From Devosia sp. ZB163 (GTDB lineage Bacteria > Pseudomonadota > Alphaproteobacteria > Rhizobiales > Devosiaceae), in the NCBI RefSeq assembly GCF_028613635.1, contig NZ_JAQRMY010000001.1:972331-1036330 (forward strand): a stretch of DNA of 64,000 nucleotides, given 5' to 3'. The notes below the pieces were generated by a model. The model saw only the letters and a list, made by a program, of their open reading frames with translations. It searched no databases and had not been told where the DNA came from. A program made the position numbers and the translations under genes. This document shows, piece by piece, positions 35,790-44,853 of this stretch. Positions within the stretch are counted from its first letter, which is position 1. Every line of letters begins with the position of its first letter.

Positions 35790-37244
35790 ATGTCGTTTAA
35801 GGTCGCCATCATCGGCGCGGGCTCGGTCGGGTTCACCAAGACCCTGGCCTCGGATCTGCTGAAAGTGCCGGAATTCGCCGATGTCGAGTTCGCGCTGACC
35901 GATATCAACGCCCACAACCTCGACATGATCCACCAGATCATCTCGTCGATCGTGGCGGTCAACAAGCTGCCGGCCAAGGTCACCGCGACCACCAACCGGC
36001 GCGAGGCGATATCAGGCGCCCGCTACATCATGAGCTGCGTCCGTGTCGGCGGGCTCGAGGCCTTCGCGACCGACGTGAACATCCCGCTCAAGTACGGCGT
36101 CGACCAGTGCGTCGGCGACACCATCTGCGCCGGCGGCATCCTCTACGGCCAGCGCAACATCCCGGTCATCCTCGATTTCTGCAAGGACATCCGCGAGGTC
36201 GCCGAGCCCGGCGCGCTGTTCCTCAACTATGCCAACCCGATGGCGATGAACACCTGGGCCGCCGATCTCTATGGCGGCGTCGACGTGGTCGGCCTTTGCC
36301 ACGGCGTCCAGCACGGCGCCCACCAGATCGCCCAGGTGCTCGGCGTCGACGACCGCGACCTCGATTACGTCTGCTCGGGCATCAACCACCAGACCTGGTA
36401 CATCGACATCCGCGCCAAGGGCCGCAAGATCGAGGCGGACGAGCTGATCGCCGGCTTCGAAAAGCACCCGGTCTATTCCAGGCAGGAAAAGGTCCGCATC
36501 GACGTCCTGAAGCGGTTTGGCGTCTACTCGACGGAGTCCAACGGCCACCTCTCCGAATACCTGCCCTGGTACCGCAAGCGCCCCGAGGAAATCTCGCGCT
36601 GGATCGACATGAGCGACTGGATCCACGGCGAGACCGGCGGCTACCTCCGCCACTCGACCGAACGCCGGAACTGGTTCGAAACCGATTTCCCCAAGTTCAA
36701 GGCTGAAGCCACCAAGCAGCTCTCGGAGCACAAGCGCACCACCGAGCACGCCAGCTACATCATCGAGGCGCGCGAGACCGGCCGCACGTATCGCGGCCAC
36801 TTCAACCGTCGCAACAACGGCATCATCAGGAACCTGCCGGCTGACGCCATCATCGAGAGCCCCGGCTTCGTCGACCGCTTCGGCATCAACATGGTCGAAG
36901 GCATCGAGCTGCCGATCGCCTGCGCCGCCACCTGCTCGGTCTCCGTCTCGGTGCAGCGCATGAGCGTCGAGGCCGCAATGACCGGCAACATCGACATGCT
37001 GAAGCTCGCCGTCCTGCACGATCCGCTGGTCGGCGCCATCTGCACCCCCGACGAGGTCTGGCAGATGGTCGACGAGATGGTCGTCGCCCAGGCCGAGTGG
37101 CTGCCGCAATACGCCGACGCCGTCCCGGCCGCCAAGGAGCGCCTCGCCAGGGCCACGGTAAAGACCAGTGACTGGGCCGGCGCCGCCCGCAAGGTCGTCC
37201 GCTCGGTCGAAGAACTGCGCGAGATGAAGGGCGCCCACCACTGA
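35790..37244 (+). CDS. melA: Glycoside hydrolase family 4, probable alpha-galactosidase
   Basis: 484 residues. GH4 enzymes use NAD+ and a divalent metal and work by a redox-elimination mechanism in the cytoplasm. Seen here: the Rossmann start KVAIIGAGSVGFTKTLASDL, FALTDINAHNLDMI, the CHGVQHG and GINHQTWY segments (metal Cys/His and catalytic region), and GFVDRFGINMVEGIELP. The CHGVQ arrangement and length favour the MelA/alpha-galactosidase-alpha-glucuronidase branch; galacturonidase or glucuronidase activity is possible. AGGGAGG precedes ATG 35790. It is divergent from the AraC regulator. Confidence 0.88.
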   Translation: MSFKVAIIGAGSVGFTKTLASDLLKVPEFADVEFALTDINAHNLDMIHQIISSIVAVNKLPAKVTATTNRREAISGARYIMSCVRVGGLEAFATDVNIPLKYGVDQCVGDTICAGGILYGQRNIPVILDFCKDIREVAEPGALFLNYANPMAMNTWAADLYGGVDVVGLCHGVQHGAHQIAQVLGVDDRDLDYVCSGINHQTWYIDIRAKGRKIEADELIAGFEKHPVYSRQEKVRIDVLKRFGVYSTESNGHLSEYLPWYRKRPEEISRWIDMSDWIHGETGGYLRHSTERRNWFETDFPKFKAEATKQLSEHKRTTEHASYIIEARETGRTYRGHFNRRNNGIIRNLPADAIIESPGFVDRFGINMVEGIELPIACAATCSVSVSVQRMSVEAAMTGNIDMLKLAVLHDPLVGAICTPDEVWQMVDEMVVAQAEWLPQYADAVPAAKERLARATVKTSDWAGAARKVVRSVEELREMKGAHH

Positions 37245-37262
37245 ACTGGGGGCGCAACCGAA

Positions 37263-37388
37263 GGCCCCCTCACCCGGCCTTGGCCGACCTCTCCCCCCGA
37301 GGGAGAGGTGCGGGGCGGCGCGATCGTGCCAACGCACCACGTCTCCCTTCGGGGGAGAGGTCGCCGCGCAGCGGCGGGTGAGGGGGCC
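37263..37388. repeat. REPIN-like two-arm palindrome, gene-free copy
   Basis: Left arm 37263-37310 (GGCCCCCTCACCCGG ... CCGACCTC ... AGGGAGAGGTG), spacer of 27 bases with GGCGCGATCGTGCC, right arm 37338-37388 (CACGTCTCCCTTCGGGGGAG ... GCGGGTGAGGGGGCC). Same subfamily as the elements at 30370 and 50553. Confidence 0.88.
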
Positions 37389-37445
37389 TTTCGCAGTCCT
37401 GCAACAGTTAACTCCCGTTAACCCGACTCCCTGCATGGTGGCGGC

Positions 37446-39401
37446 ATGTCCGATGTCGCCACCCTCCTGGCCCAGTTGAGCGGCCGCGCCGAGCCTGCCG
37501 CCGATCCGGCCATGGCGGCAGTGCGGCTTGCCCGCGCCAGCCTCGATGCGCTGGTGCTGAAACTCGGCCAGACCATTGCCGCCAAAGTGGTAGCCGAACT
37601 GCCGGGCGGCTTCACCCAGCTCTCCTCTGGCAGCGACAACTTCGTGCTGAAGCTCGCAACGCCCCTGCCGGCCGGCACCCCCGTGAAGCTCACCGTCACC
37701 CCGACGCCCTCGGGCCAGCCGCAGGTGACAGTGACCCCGCTGCCGGCGCCGACGAGCAACTCACCACCCCCGGTGTCTGCCCCTCCCGCAACGCGGCCGC
37801 CCGCGACAACCTCGGTTCCACCTCCTCCCGTCGCCCAAAACCCCGTCGCAGCACCCCCACTGCCTTCCTCGCCACCAACTGCTTCCCCGGCACCGACCGT
37901 ACCCCCGTCGCCCCCGGTACCCGCTCCAGTAGCCACCGCCGCTCCAGCTCCCGTGCCACCTTCCCAGCCTGCGGCATCTCCACTTCCCGTACCCACATCG
38001 ACCTCGGCAACCATCCCGCACCAACCGCAGCCGGTTCCACCGCCCACGACCGGCCCGCTGCCCCAGATGCAGCCGTCACCAGCCCCACCGGCGATCACCC
38101 CCACGCCGCCAACTCCCGCGCCGATTGTGCCGACGCCGACCGCCACAGCACCGGCGCCGGCTCCACCACCCCAGATCGCCGCGCCGCCATCGCCTCCCGT
38201 CCAGCCAGCACCAGCCGTCGTCGTGGCCACAACGCAGCCCGCCATCGCAGCGCCAGCCACCCAGACCGCTCCGTCGCCAGGCTCACCGCCGATTGCGGCA
38301 CCGGCGGTTCAGCCGCCACCGCTCGCCCAGGCACCATCCGCGCCGCCCTCCCAGCCGCTCCCGGCGACGCCGTCGCCCTATCCCGTGGCCGCGCGACCAA
38401 CGACCACGTCGACGCCGTCGCAGCCCGTCACGACGCAATCGCTCCCGGCACAGCCCGCGCTCCCGCCAGCCCGCCCCGCCGCAGTCACCGCTCCTCCACC
38501 CCTCGCCCAGGTCCTCGCCGATCCGGTGCAGGCAGCAGCGCGGCAGGATAGTCTCGCGCCTCTCCTCGCCAAGGCCGCCTCGGTTCTCGCGGCACCTGCC
38601 GCTGCCGCATCGTTCCCGCGACCGGTCATCGAGGCCGTGGTCCGCCTCCTCGCCGTCCGGGTGGATCTCAACCGCGCGCCGCTCGACGGCAAGGCGCTGA
38701 AAGAGGCCGTGCTCAAGGCCGGCGTCCTGAGCGCGCCTGCACCGAGCCAGGGCAATGCCCGCTCGGCGCTCCTTGCCTTGCGTTCCGCCGCGCTCGGTTT
38801 CCTCGGCGGCGAAGTCGAGCCCGTTGCGCCCGTCGGCTCCCGGCCGCCGCCACCGCTCAAGGGCGAGCCGCCGCGTGCCCCCGAGCCACGCCTGGCCCTG
38901 CCGCAACTGGGCGAGGAGCCGGCCGAGACCGTGCGCCAGCTGCTCGGCCATACCGACAGCGCGCTCTCCCGCCTGAAGCTGCTCCAGCACGCCTCGTCCC
39001 CGCCCGATGCCCGGCCGGGCGCCGCTGCCCTCGCGAGCCCCGAGCTCCGCGTCGAAATCCCCCTGCAGCTCGGCGCCGAGACCGGCATCCTGCAACTGCT
39101 GGTCGAGCGCGACGGCCGCCGCAAGGCGACGCCGCGCGAACGCGGCTGGCGCATGCGCTTCGCCCTCAACTTCAGCGCCACCGGCGAGGTCGGCGCCGAG
39201 ATCGCCCTGTTCGGCCGCGCCGCAAACATCGGCCTCTGGGCAGCTGAGCCCGCGACGGCCGCTGCCCTCGAAGCCATGCTGCCCGAGCTGGCGCCGGCCC
39301 TTGCCCGTCGCGGCCTCGAGGTCACCGGCCTCCACGTTCGTCGTGGCGCCCCCCGGCGCCAGTCCGCCGCCCCCGGCCAGCTCCTGGATAGCGCCCGATG
39401 A
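37446..39401 (+). CDS. FliK-like hook-length control / type III secretion ruler protein
   Basis: 651 residues. A short N-terminal domain (MSDVATLLAQLSGRAE; KLTVTPTPSGQPQVTV) is followed by a very Pro/Ala/Thr-rich unstructured stretch (about residues 95-360), then an Ala-rich helical part. The C-terminal Flg_hook-like domain (VEIPLQLGAETGILQLLVER ... MRFALNFSATGEVGAEIALF ... ALARRGLEVTGLHVRRG) is the part that contacts FlhB in FliK proteins. The adjacent gene encodes an FlhB C-terminal homologue with a four-base overlap, supporting the assignment. No other flagellar structural gene is nearby. Confidence 0.8.
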   Translation: MSDVATLLAQLSGRAEPAADPAMAAVRLARASLDALVLKLGQTIAAKVVAELPGGFTQLSSGSDNFVLKLATPLPAGTPVKLTVTPTPSGQPQVTVTPLPAPTSNSPPPVSAPPATRPPATTSVPPPPVAQNPVAAPPLPSSPPTASPAPTVPPSPPVPAPVATAAPAPVPPSQPAASPLPVPTSTSATIPHQPQPVPPPTTGPLPQMQPSPAPPAITPTPPTPAPIVPTPTATAPAPAPPPQIAAPPSPPVQPAPAVVVATTQPAIAAPATQTAPSPGSPPIAAPAVQPPPLAQAPSAPPSQPLPATPSPYPVAARPTTTSTPSQPVTTQSLPAQPALPPARPAAVTAPPPLAQVLADPVQAAARQDSLAPLLAKAASVLAAPAAAASFPRPVIEAVVRLLAVRVDLNRAPLDGKALKEAVLKAGVLSAPAPSQGNARSALLALRSAALGFLGGEVEPVAPVGSRPPPPLKGEPPRAPEPRLALPQLGEEPAETVRQLLGHTDSALSRLKLLQHASSPPDARPGAAALASPELRVEIPLQLGAETGILQLLVERDGRRKATPRERGWRMRFALNFSATGEVGAEIALFGRAANIGLWAAEPATAAALEAMLPELAPALARRGLEVTGLHVRRGAPRRQSAAPGQLLDSAR

Positions 39402-39676
39402 GCGACACGCCCGATCCGACCGTCAACCTCGCCGTCGCCCTCGACTACGAGCGCGGCACACGCGACGCCCCGCGTGTCATCGCCAAGGGACGGGGCGAGC
39501 TTGCCCGCCGCATCGTCGCTGTCGCCGGGGAGAGCGGTGTCGTCATCGACGCCAACGGCCCGCTGGCTGAAGCCCTGTCCGGTGTCGAACTCGACGAGGA
39601 GATTCCCATCGAGCTTTACGAAGCCGTGGCCGAGATCATCGGCTTCGTGCTGCGGGCTGCACACTCGCGCCAATAG
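39398..39676 (+). CDS. FlhB-like export switch protein (stand-alone C-terminal domain)
   Basis: 92 residues corresponding to the cytoplasmic domain of FlhB/YscU: NLAVALDYERGTRDAPRVIA ... GELARRIVAVAGESGV and EEIPIELYEAVAEIIGFVL. The membrane part and the autocleavage NPTH motif are absent, as in the FlhX/YlqH paralogues. It overlaps the FliK-like gene by four bases, so the two likely act together in substrate switching of flagellar export. Confidence 0.88.
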   Translation: MSDTPDPTVNLAVALDYERGTRDAPRVIAKGRGELARRIVAVAGESGVVIDANGPLAEALSGVELDEEIPIELYEAVAEIIGFVLRAAHSRQ

Positions 39677-39733
39677 CTTGCATTCTTGCCGGCTCCGGCG
39701 CCAATTGTCGGCCGCCAGTTCGGAGCCTTTGCC

Positions 39734-40786
39734 ATGACCAAAATCGCAGATCTCGATACGCCCGTCGTCCTCATCGACATTGATCGGGTCGAAGCCAACC
39801 TGAAGCGCGCCCAGGAGCATGCCGACAAGGAAGGCTATGCGCTTCGCCCGCATATCAAGACGCACAAGCTGCCGCGCTTCGCCAAGCGCCAGATCGAGCT
39901 CGGCGCCGTCGGCATCACCGTGCAGAAGCTGGGCGAAGCCGAGGTCATGGCCGACGCCGGCATCACCGACCTCTTCCTGCCCTACAACATTCTCGGCGCG
40001 AAGAAGCTGGCCCGTCTCAAGGCCCTCAACGACCGCCTGACCATCGCCGTCACCGCCGACAGCCCCGACACCGTCGCCGGCTATGCCGCGACCTTCGCTT
40101 CCGGCAAGCCGCTCACCGTCCTCGTCGAATGCGACTCCGGCGGCGGCCGCTGCGGTGTGCAGACCCCCGCACAGGCGCTGGCCCTCGCGCGGCAGATCGA
40201 GCTTGCGCCCGGCCTCCGCTTCGGCGGGCTGATGACCTATCCGCCGCTCCACGGCGTCGACAAGTCCAACGCCTGGATCAACGACACTCTCGCGGTGTTC
40301 AAGGAGGCAGGCATTGCCGTGCCCAAGGTCACCTCCGGCAACAGCCCCGACATGTGGGCGCCGGGCGGCGGTCCGGTCACCGAACGCCGTCCCGGCACCT
40401 ACATCTACTACGACCGCTTCCAGGTGCACGAGAAGGTGGCCAACCTCGACGATTGTGCCCTCACCGTCATGGCCACCGTCGTCAGCCGTCCCACCCCGAC
40501 CCGCATCGTCATCGATGCCGGCTCCAAGTCGCTGACCTCGGATCTCCTCAACATGAATGGCTACGGCCTCGTCATGGGCACCGACCTCACCGTCAAGGGC
40601 CTGTCCGAGGAGCACGGCGTGATCGAGCTGCCGGTCGCCTCCGACTGGCCGCGCATCGGCGAGCGCCTGCGCATCATCCCCAACCACGCCTGCGTCGTCT
40701 CCAACCTGTTCGACACCGTCACGCTGATTTCGGGCGACGAAGTGCAGGAAACCGTGCCGGTTGCCGCTCGCGGACGAGTCGACTAG
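39734..40786 (+). CDS. D-threonine aldolase family / alanine racemase N-domain PLP enzyme
   Basis: 350 residues of fold type III PLP enzyme. DLDTPVVLIDIDRVEANLKR and RPHIKTHKLP (the Lys around residue 42 should hold PLP) begin the barrel, and VECDSGGGRCGVQT and VTSGNSPDMW complete the site. The C-terminal beta domain has IIPNHACVVSNLFD, whose His and Cys bind the divalent metal in D-threonine aldolases. Likely substrates are D-threonine or related beta-hydroxy-D-amino acids. Start ATG 39734 gives the conserved N-terminus. It sits directly before the hexosaminidase gene with a 32-base gap. Confidence 0.88.
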   Translation: MTKIADLDTPVVLIDIDRVEANLKRAQEHADKEGYALRPHIKTHKLPRFAKRQIELGAVGITVQKLGEAEVMADAGITDLFLPYNILGAKKLARLKALNDRLTIAVTADSPDTVAGYAATFASGKPLTVLVECDSGGGRCGVQTPAQALALARQIELAPGLRFGGLMTYPPLHGVDKSNAWINDTLAVFKEAGIAVPKVTSGNSPDMWAPGGGPVTERRPGTYIYYDRFQVHEKVANLDDCALTVMATVVSRPTPTRIVIDAGSKSLTSDLLNMNGYGLVMGTDLTVKGLSEEHGVIELPVASDWPRIGERLRIIPNHACVVSNLFDTVTLISGDEVQETVPVAARGRVD

Positions 40787-40818
40787 AACTTCCACCCGCA
40801 AGGGGGAGTGGTATCAAA

Positions 40819-42759
40819 ATGGTCGCCGATTGGTATGATGGCCTGACGCTGTCCAGTGAGTGGCGACCAGCGGGCGAGGGGACAGCACCCCGCTATCGCC
40901 TGGTCCTGCGCAACGATGGCGCCCAGGCCCTGCGCGATTTCCGGCTCGGCATCTCGGGTCCGATGCGCATCAGCGACGATGCCGAGCTCATCGGCGGCAA
41001 GGTGATCTCGCAGTTGTCGAACTTCTGCGAGATCGCCCCGACCAGGGGCTTCGAGCTGAACCCCGGCGAAAGCTGGATCGTCGATATCCTCAAGCTCGAC
41101 TTCCCCCTCCGCCACTGGACCGACGGCGTCACCACCGGGTTCCTCATTCTCGCCGATGGCAGCATCCGCTCACTGCGCACCATCCCGACGGCCCGCGAGG
41201 GCAGCGATGCGCCGCGCCTCAAGGGTACGGCGATCTTCGAGGTGCCAGAGGTTCCTCCCGTACCGGTCTCGATCGTGCCGTGGCCGAAGACGGTGGCCGT
41301 CTCCGGCCGCCGCACCGTGCCGTCGGGCCTCGCGCTCGTCGCCAACGGTGATTTCGGCAAGGCCGCAATCACCGCCTTCAGCAAGCTCACCGACCGTCTC
41401 TTTGCCGGCGAAGGCCTCGTCCGCCCCGCCCATGAGGGCGGTCTGCCGGTCGAACTAGTCGCCGGCCCCGGCGGCAAGGAAGGCTACGCCATCGAGTTTT
41501 CCGCCGAGCGCGTGCGCATCGCCGCGGAAACCGAGACGGGCGCACTCTACGGCCTGATCACCCTCGGGCAGGTCCTTCGCGGCGCCCGCCTCCACCTGCG
41601 CCAGTTCGACTTCCCGGTCGCCGGCCGCATCGAGGATGCACCGGCCATGCTCTGGCGCGGCTCGCATCTCGATGTGGCGCGCCGCGTCTACGCGCGCGAC
41701 GAGGTCGAGCAGTTCCTCGCCGTCCTCGCCTGGAACAAGCTCAACGTCTTCCACTGGCATCTCAGCGACGACGAGGCCTGGCGCGTCGAGATCGAGGCCT
41801 ATCCGCAGCTGACCGGCAAGGGCGCCTGGCGCGGCTACGGCATGACCGTGCCACCGCTGCTCGGCTCGGGTCCCGAGCGGACCGGCGGCTACTACACCAA
41901 GGCCGATATCCGCGCGATCGTCTCGCTCGCCGGCGAGTGGGGCATCGACGTGGTGCCCGAAATCGACGTGCCCGGCCATTGCTTTGCCATGCTGCAGGCC
42001 ATTCCGGCCCTGCGCGATCCGGGCGAGAACGCGCCCTACCACTCGATCCAGAGCTTCCCCAACAACTGCCTCAACCCGGCAGTCGAGGCGACCTACGGCA
42101 TCATCGAAACCATCTTCTCGGAGATGATCGAGCTCTTCCCCTCGCGCTATTTCCATGTCGGCGCCGACGAGGTGCCCGAGAATGCCTGGCACGCCTCGCC
42201 TGCCGCCAAGCGCATGCGCGCCGATCTCGGCGTGAGCGGCGCTGCGCCGCTCCAGGCCCGGTTCCTGCAGCGGCTGCAGGCCTACCTCACGGCGAGGGGC
42301 AAGATCACCGGCGCCTGGGAGGAAGCTTCCCATGGCGGTGGCATCGACAAGGCCAACTGCTATCTCGTCGGCTGGCGCACCACCGAAGGCAGCCAGCAAC
42401 TCGCCGCCGAAGGCTACGATGTCGTCGTCGCGCCCGGCCAGGCCTACTATCTCGACATGGCCAACTCCGAGGATTGGCACGAGTGCGGCGCTGCCTGGGC
42501 CGGCTGGTCCTCGCCGGAAAAGACCTACCGCTATGAGCCTGCCGCGGGCTGGAGCGAGGCCGAGCGCAAGCGGCTCCTTGGCGTCCAGGCCTGCATCTGG
42601 TCCGAGCCGATGACCGACCGCGCCGTCTTCGACCGGCTGGTCTTTCCCCGCCTGTCGGCCATCGCCGAAACCGGCTGGAGCCATGATCGCGACTACGATC
42701 GTTTCAAGTCGCTGGTCGGCCTGATGCCCAATCTCTACGGGGGCTACGAGGGGTTCTGA
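40819..42759 (+). CDS. Beta-N-acetylhexosaminidase, glycoside hydrolase family 20
   Basis: 646 residues. An N-terminal beta-rich domain (about 1-165), a GH20b-like alpha/beta domain (about 165-280), then the catalytic barrel: RGSHLDVARRVYARDEVEQF, NVFHWHLSDDEAWR, VVPEIDVPGHCFAMLQAIP and the catalytic Asp-Glu pair in FHVGADEVPENAW near residues 449-450. No signal peptide is visible, so a cytoplasmic role on imported amino-sugar glycosides is likely. Start ATG 40819 follows AAGGGGGAG. Substrate-assisted catalysis on GlcNAc or GalNAc ends is the family mechanism. Confidence 0.92.
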   Translation: MVADWYDGLTLSSEWRPAGEGTAPRYRLVLRNDGAQALRDFRLGISGPMRISDDAELIGGKVISQLSNFCEIAPTRGFELNPGESWIVDILKLDFPLRHWTDGVTTGFLILADGSIRSLRTIPTAREGSDAPRLKGTAIFEVPEVPPVPVSIVPWPKTVAVSGRRTVPSGLALVANGDFGKAAITAFSKLTDRLFAGEGLVRPAHEGGLPVELVAGPGGKEGYAIEFSAERVRIAAETETGALYGLITLGQVLRGARLHLRQFDFPVAGRIEDAPAMLWRGSHLDVARRVYARDEVEQFLAVLAWNKLNVFHWHLSDDEAWRVEIEAYPQLTGKGAWRGYGMTVPPLLGSGPERTGGYYTKADIRAIVSLAGEWGIDVVPEIDVPGHCFAMLQAIPALRDPGENAPYHSIQSFPNNCLNPAVEATYGIIETIFSEMIELFPSRYFHVGADEVPENAWHASPAAKRMRADLGVSGAAPLQARFLQRLQAYLTARGKITGAWEEASHGGGIDKANCYLVGWRTTEGSQQLAAEGYDVVVAPGQAYYLDMANSEDWHECGAAWAGWSSPEKTYRYEPAAGWSEAERKRLLGVQACIWSEPMTDRAVFDRLVFPRLSAIAETGWSHDRDYDRFKSLVGLMPNLYGGYEGF

Positions 42760-42861
42760 GGGCTCGCGGCGTATCGCGCGGATACGGCGCGCATAACCGA
42801 GTCTTTACTGCCGCGACGATAGCGTGGGAAACGCCTTCCCAAGCCATCGGGGCCTCATCTC

Positions 42862-44670
42862 TTGCCCAAGACCGGCGCTACGACCGGACTGCCGCCCGAG
42901 GATCCACCGTCTCCGCCATCCGGCGCCGAGACGGCAGTGGTCCGCCTCGAGGGCAACGAGGCGCATCTGCGCGGCTCGCTCGAAACGCTCGAGCTCAGGG
43001 TCCGCGCCATCCTCGACAATCTCGCGCACGGGCTGTCGCTCTACGACAGCCAGGGCCGGCTCGTGCTCTGCAACCAGCAGTTCCTCGATATCTACCGGCT
43101 GGGCCCCCAGTTCGGCCGGCCGGGAACGACCTTTCGCGAAATCCTCGAGGCGCGCATCGCCGGCAACACCCATGTGGGCGACGACCCCGGCGGCTATCTC
43201 GCCGACCGTCTCTCGGCCGTCAGCGAAAGCCGGACGCTTGGCGGCATCCACCGGCTCAATTCCGGCCAGGTGATCTCGATGACCCACACACCGCTGGCGG
43301 ACGGCGGCTGGGTCTCGACCCACAAGGACGTGACCGAACTGCACAACATGCAGGCCGAGCTCACCCATCTCGCCTACCACGACGCGCTGACCGGCCTGCC
43401 CAACCGCACCCTGTTCTATCGCCGGCTTGGGAACGCCGTCGGCAACGTCACTCCTCGGTCGGGCTGTGCCGTCCTCTGCCTCGATCTCGATGGCTTCAAG
43501 CCGATCAACGATTCCCTCGGCCACGCGGCGGGTGACACGCTCCTCCGCCAGTTTGCCGAACGCCTCAGCAGCTCTCTCGGTCCCGAGGATTCGGCCGCCC
43601 GCATGGGCGGCGACGAGTTCGCCGTCCTGCATCACGGCTCGGTTGCATCGGCCACCGCCGTCGCCACGCGGATCACCGACGCCATGCAGCATCCCTTCGA
43701 TCTCGATGGCGATGTGGTCAGCATGGCCGTGAGCGTCGGCCTCGCCGCGACCGAAGACAACGGGACCGATACCGACACCCTGCTGCACCAGGCCGACCTC
43801 GCCCTCTACGCGGCCAAGCGCGAGCGCCACGGCGGCATCCGGTGCTTCGAGCCCGATCTCGACCAGGCCATGGCCGACCGGCGTCGGCTCGAGGTCGATC
43901 TCAAGCGCGCGCTCGAACATCGGGAGTTCGAACTCCACTTCCAGCCCATGCTGGATCTGTCCCTGCAGGAATTCACCGGCTTCGAAGCCCTGCTGCGCTG
44001 GCGCCATCCCGAGCGCGGGCTCGTGTCGCCGGCCGAGTTCATTCCGGTGGCCGAGGAAACGGGGCTCATCGTCCCCATCGGCGATTGGGTTCTCCGGCAG
44101 GCCCTCGCCGAGGCGTCGCGCTGGCCGGCCGGGTTGCGCATCGCCGTGAACGTCTCGTCGGCCCAGTTGATCCGCGGCAGCCTCGTCACCACGCTCATGC
44201 AGGCGCTCGCCAGTTCGGGCATCGCCCACGACCGCGTCGAGCTCGAGATCACCGAGTCGGTCTTTCTCGCCAACTCCGAGCAGAGCCTCGATACCCTGCG
44301 CCAGCTGCGCAGCCTCGGCGTGCGCATCGCCCTCGACGATTTCGGCACCGGCTATTCCGCGCTCGGCTACCTGCTCGCCTTCCCCTTCGACCGCATCAAG
44401 ATCGACGGCGCCTTCGTTCGCGCCCTCTCGAGCACCGACGATGCCAAGACCATCGTCGCCGCCGTCGCCGATATCGGCGCCCGCCTCGGCATGCAGACCA
44501 CCGCCGAAGGCATCGAAACCGCCGACCAGCTCCGCGCCGTCCACGCCGCGGGCTACTCCGAAGCACAAGGCTTCCTGCTCTCCCGCCCCATGACGCGCGA
44601 AGCCGTCCACCGCATGCTCGCCGCCGCCTATGACGTCGTGTCCGCGACCCCCGAGCTGCTGGCCGGTTAG
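42862..44670 (+). CDS. PAS-GGDEF-EAL cyclic di-GMP signalling protein
   Basis: 602 residues. A PAS_7-type sensor (RAILDNLAHGLSLYDSQGRL, then HKDVTELHNMQ), a GGDEF domain with intact active site (ARMGGDEFAVLH), and an EAL domain with FEALLRWRHPERG, LEITESVF, ALDDFGTGYSALGYL and TTAEGIET. Both catalytic sets look complete, so it could make or degrade c-di-GMP. No membrane segment. TTG at 42862 is the only start giving the full PAS domain; a GTG about 27 codons in is possible. Together with the HD-GYP protein and the diguanylate cyclase at 58736, three c-di-GMP enzymes occur in this window. Confidence 0.92.
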   Translation: MPKTGATTGLPPEDPPSPPSGAETAVVRLEGNEAHLRGSLETLELRVRAILDNLAHGLSLYDSQGRLVLCNQQFLDIYRLGPQFGRPGTTFREILEARIAGNTHVGDDPGGYLADRLSAVSESRTLGGIHRLNSGQVISMTHTPLADGGWVSTHKDVTELHNMQAELTHLAYHDALTGLPNRTLFYRRLGNAVGNVTPRSGCAVLCLDLDGFKPINDSLGHAAGDTLLRQFAERLSSSLGPEDSAARMGGDEFAVLHHGSVASATAVATRITDAMQHPFDLDGDVVSMAVSVGLAATEDNGTDTDTLLHQADLALYAAKRERHGGIRCFEPDLDQAMADRRRLEVDLKRALEHREFELHFQPMLDLSLQEFTGFEALLRWRHPERGLVSPAEFIPVAEETGLIVPIGDWVLRQALAEASRWPAGLRIAVNVSSAQLIRGSLVTTLMQALASSGIAHDRVELEITESVFLANSEQSLDTLRQLRSLGVRIALDDFGTGYSALGYLLAFPFDRIKIDGAFVRALSSTDDAKTIVAAVADIGARLGMQTTAEGIETADQLRAVHAAGYSEAQGFLLSRPMTREAVHRMLAAAYDVVSATPELLAG

Positions 44671-44730
44671 GCGTCCCGCACCATCCCGGCGCAGGTGCAG
44701 CAACAAGCACCGCCCACGCTGAAAACCTCC

Positions 44731-44761
44731 GTCATCCCCGGGCTCGACCCGGGGACCCATG
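44731..44761. repeat. Dispersed repeat GTCATCCC...GGGACCCATG, copy 2
   Basis: Differs from 24142-24172 by a single base (CTCG in place of CTTG at the loop). Located between convergent genes. Confidence 0.8.
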
Positions 44762-44810
44762 TCACCCGCACCAGACATGCGAACGGCAGCTGGCACCCGC
44801 AAAAGCAAAA

Positions 44811-44830
44811 GGCGGGGATCGCTCCCCGCC
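44811..44830 (-). terminator. Rho-independent terminator of pyrimidine/ABC operon
   Basis: GGCGGGGATCGCTCCCCGCC: perfect 8-base stem with a 4-base loop. In the minus-strand sense it is followed by TTTTGCTTTT. It lies 24 bases beyond the stop of the binding-protein gene, the last gene of the operon. Confidence 0.85.
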
Positions 44831-44853
44831 CTCTCAAATCATGACCAGTCAGC

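Noticed and set aside
37690-38500. Repetitive C/A-rich stretch considered as a CRISPR or tandem repeat array
   Set aside because: There are no regularly spaced identical units; it is the Pro/Ala/Thr-rich linker of the FliK-like protein.
42805-44808. Long minus-strand open frame opposite the PAS-GGDEF-EAL gene
   Set aside because: The sense strand has complete GGDEF and EAL motifs; the antisense translation is low-complexity.
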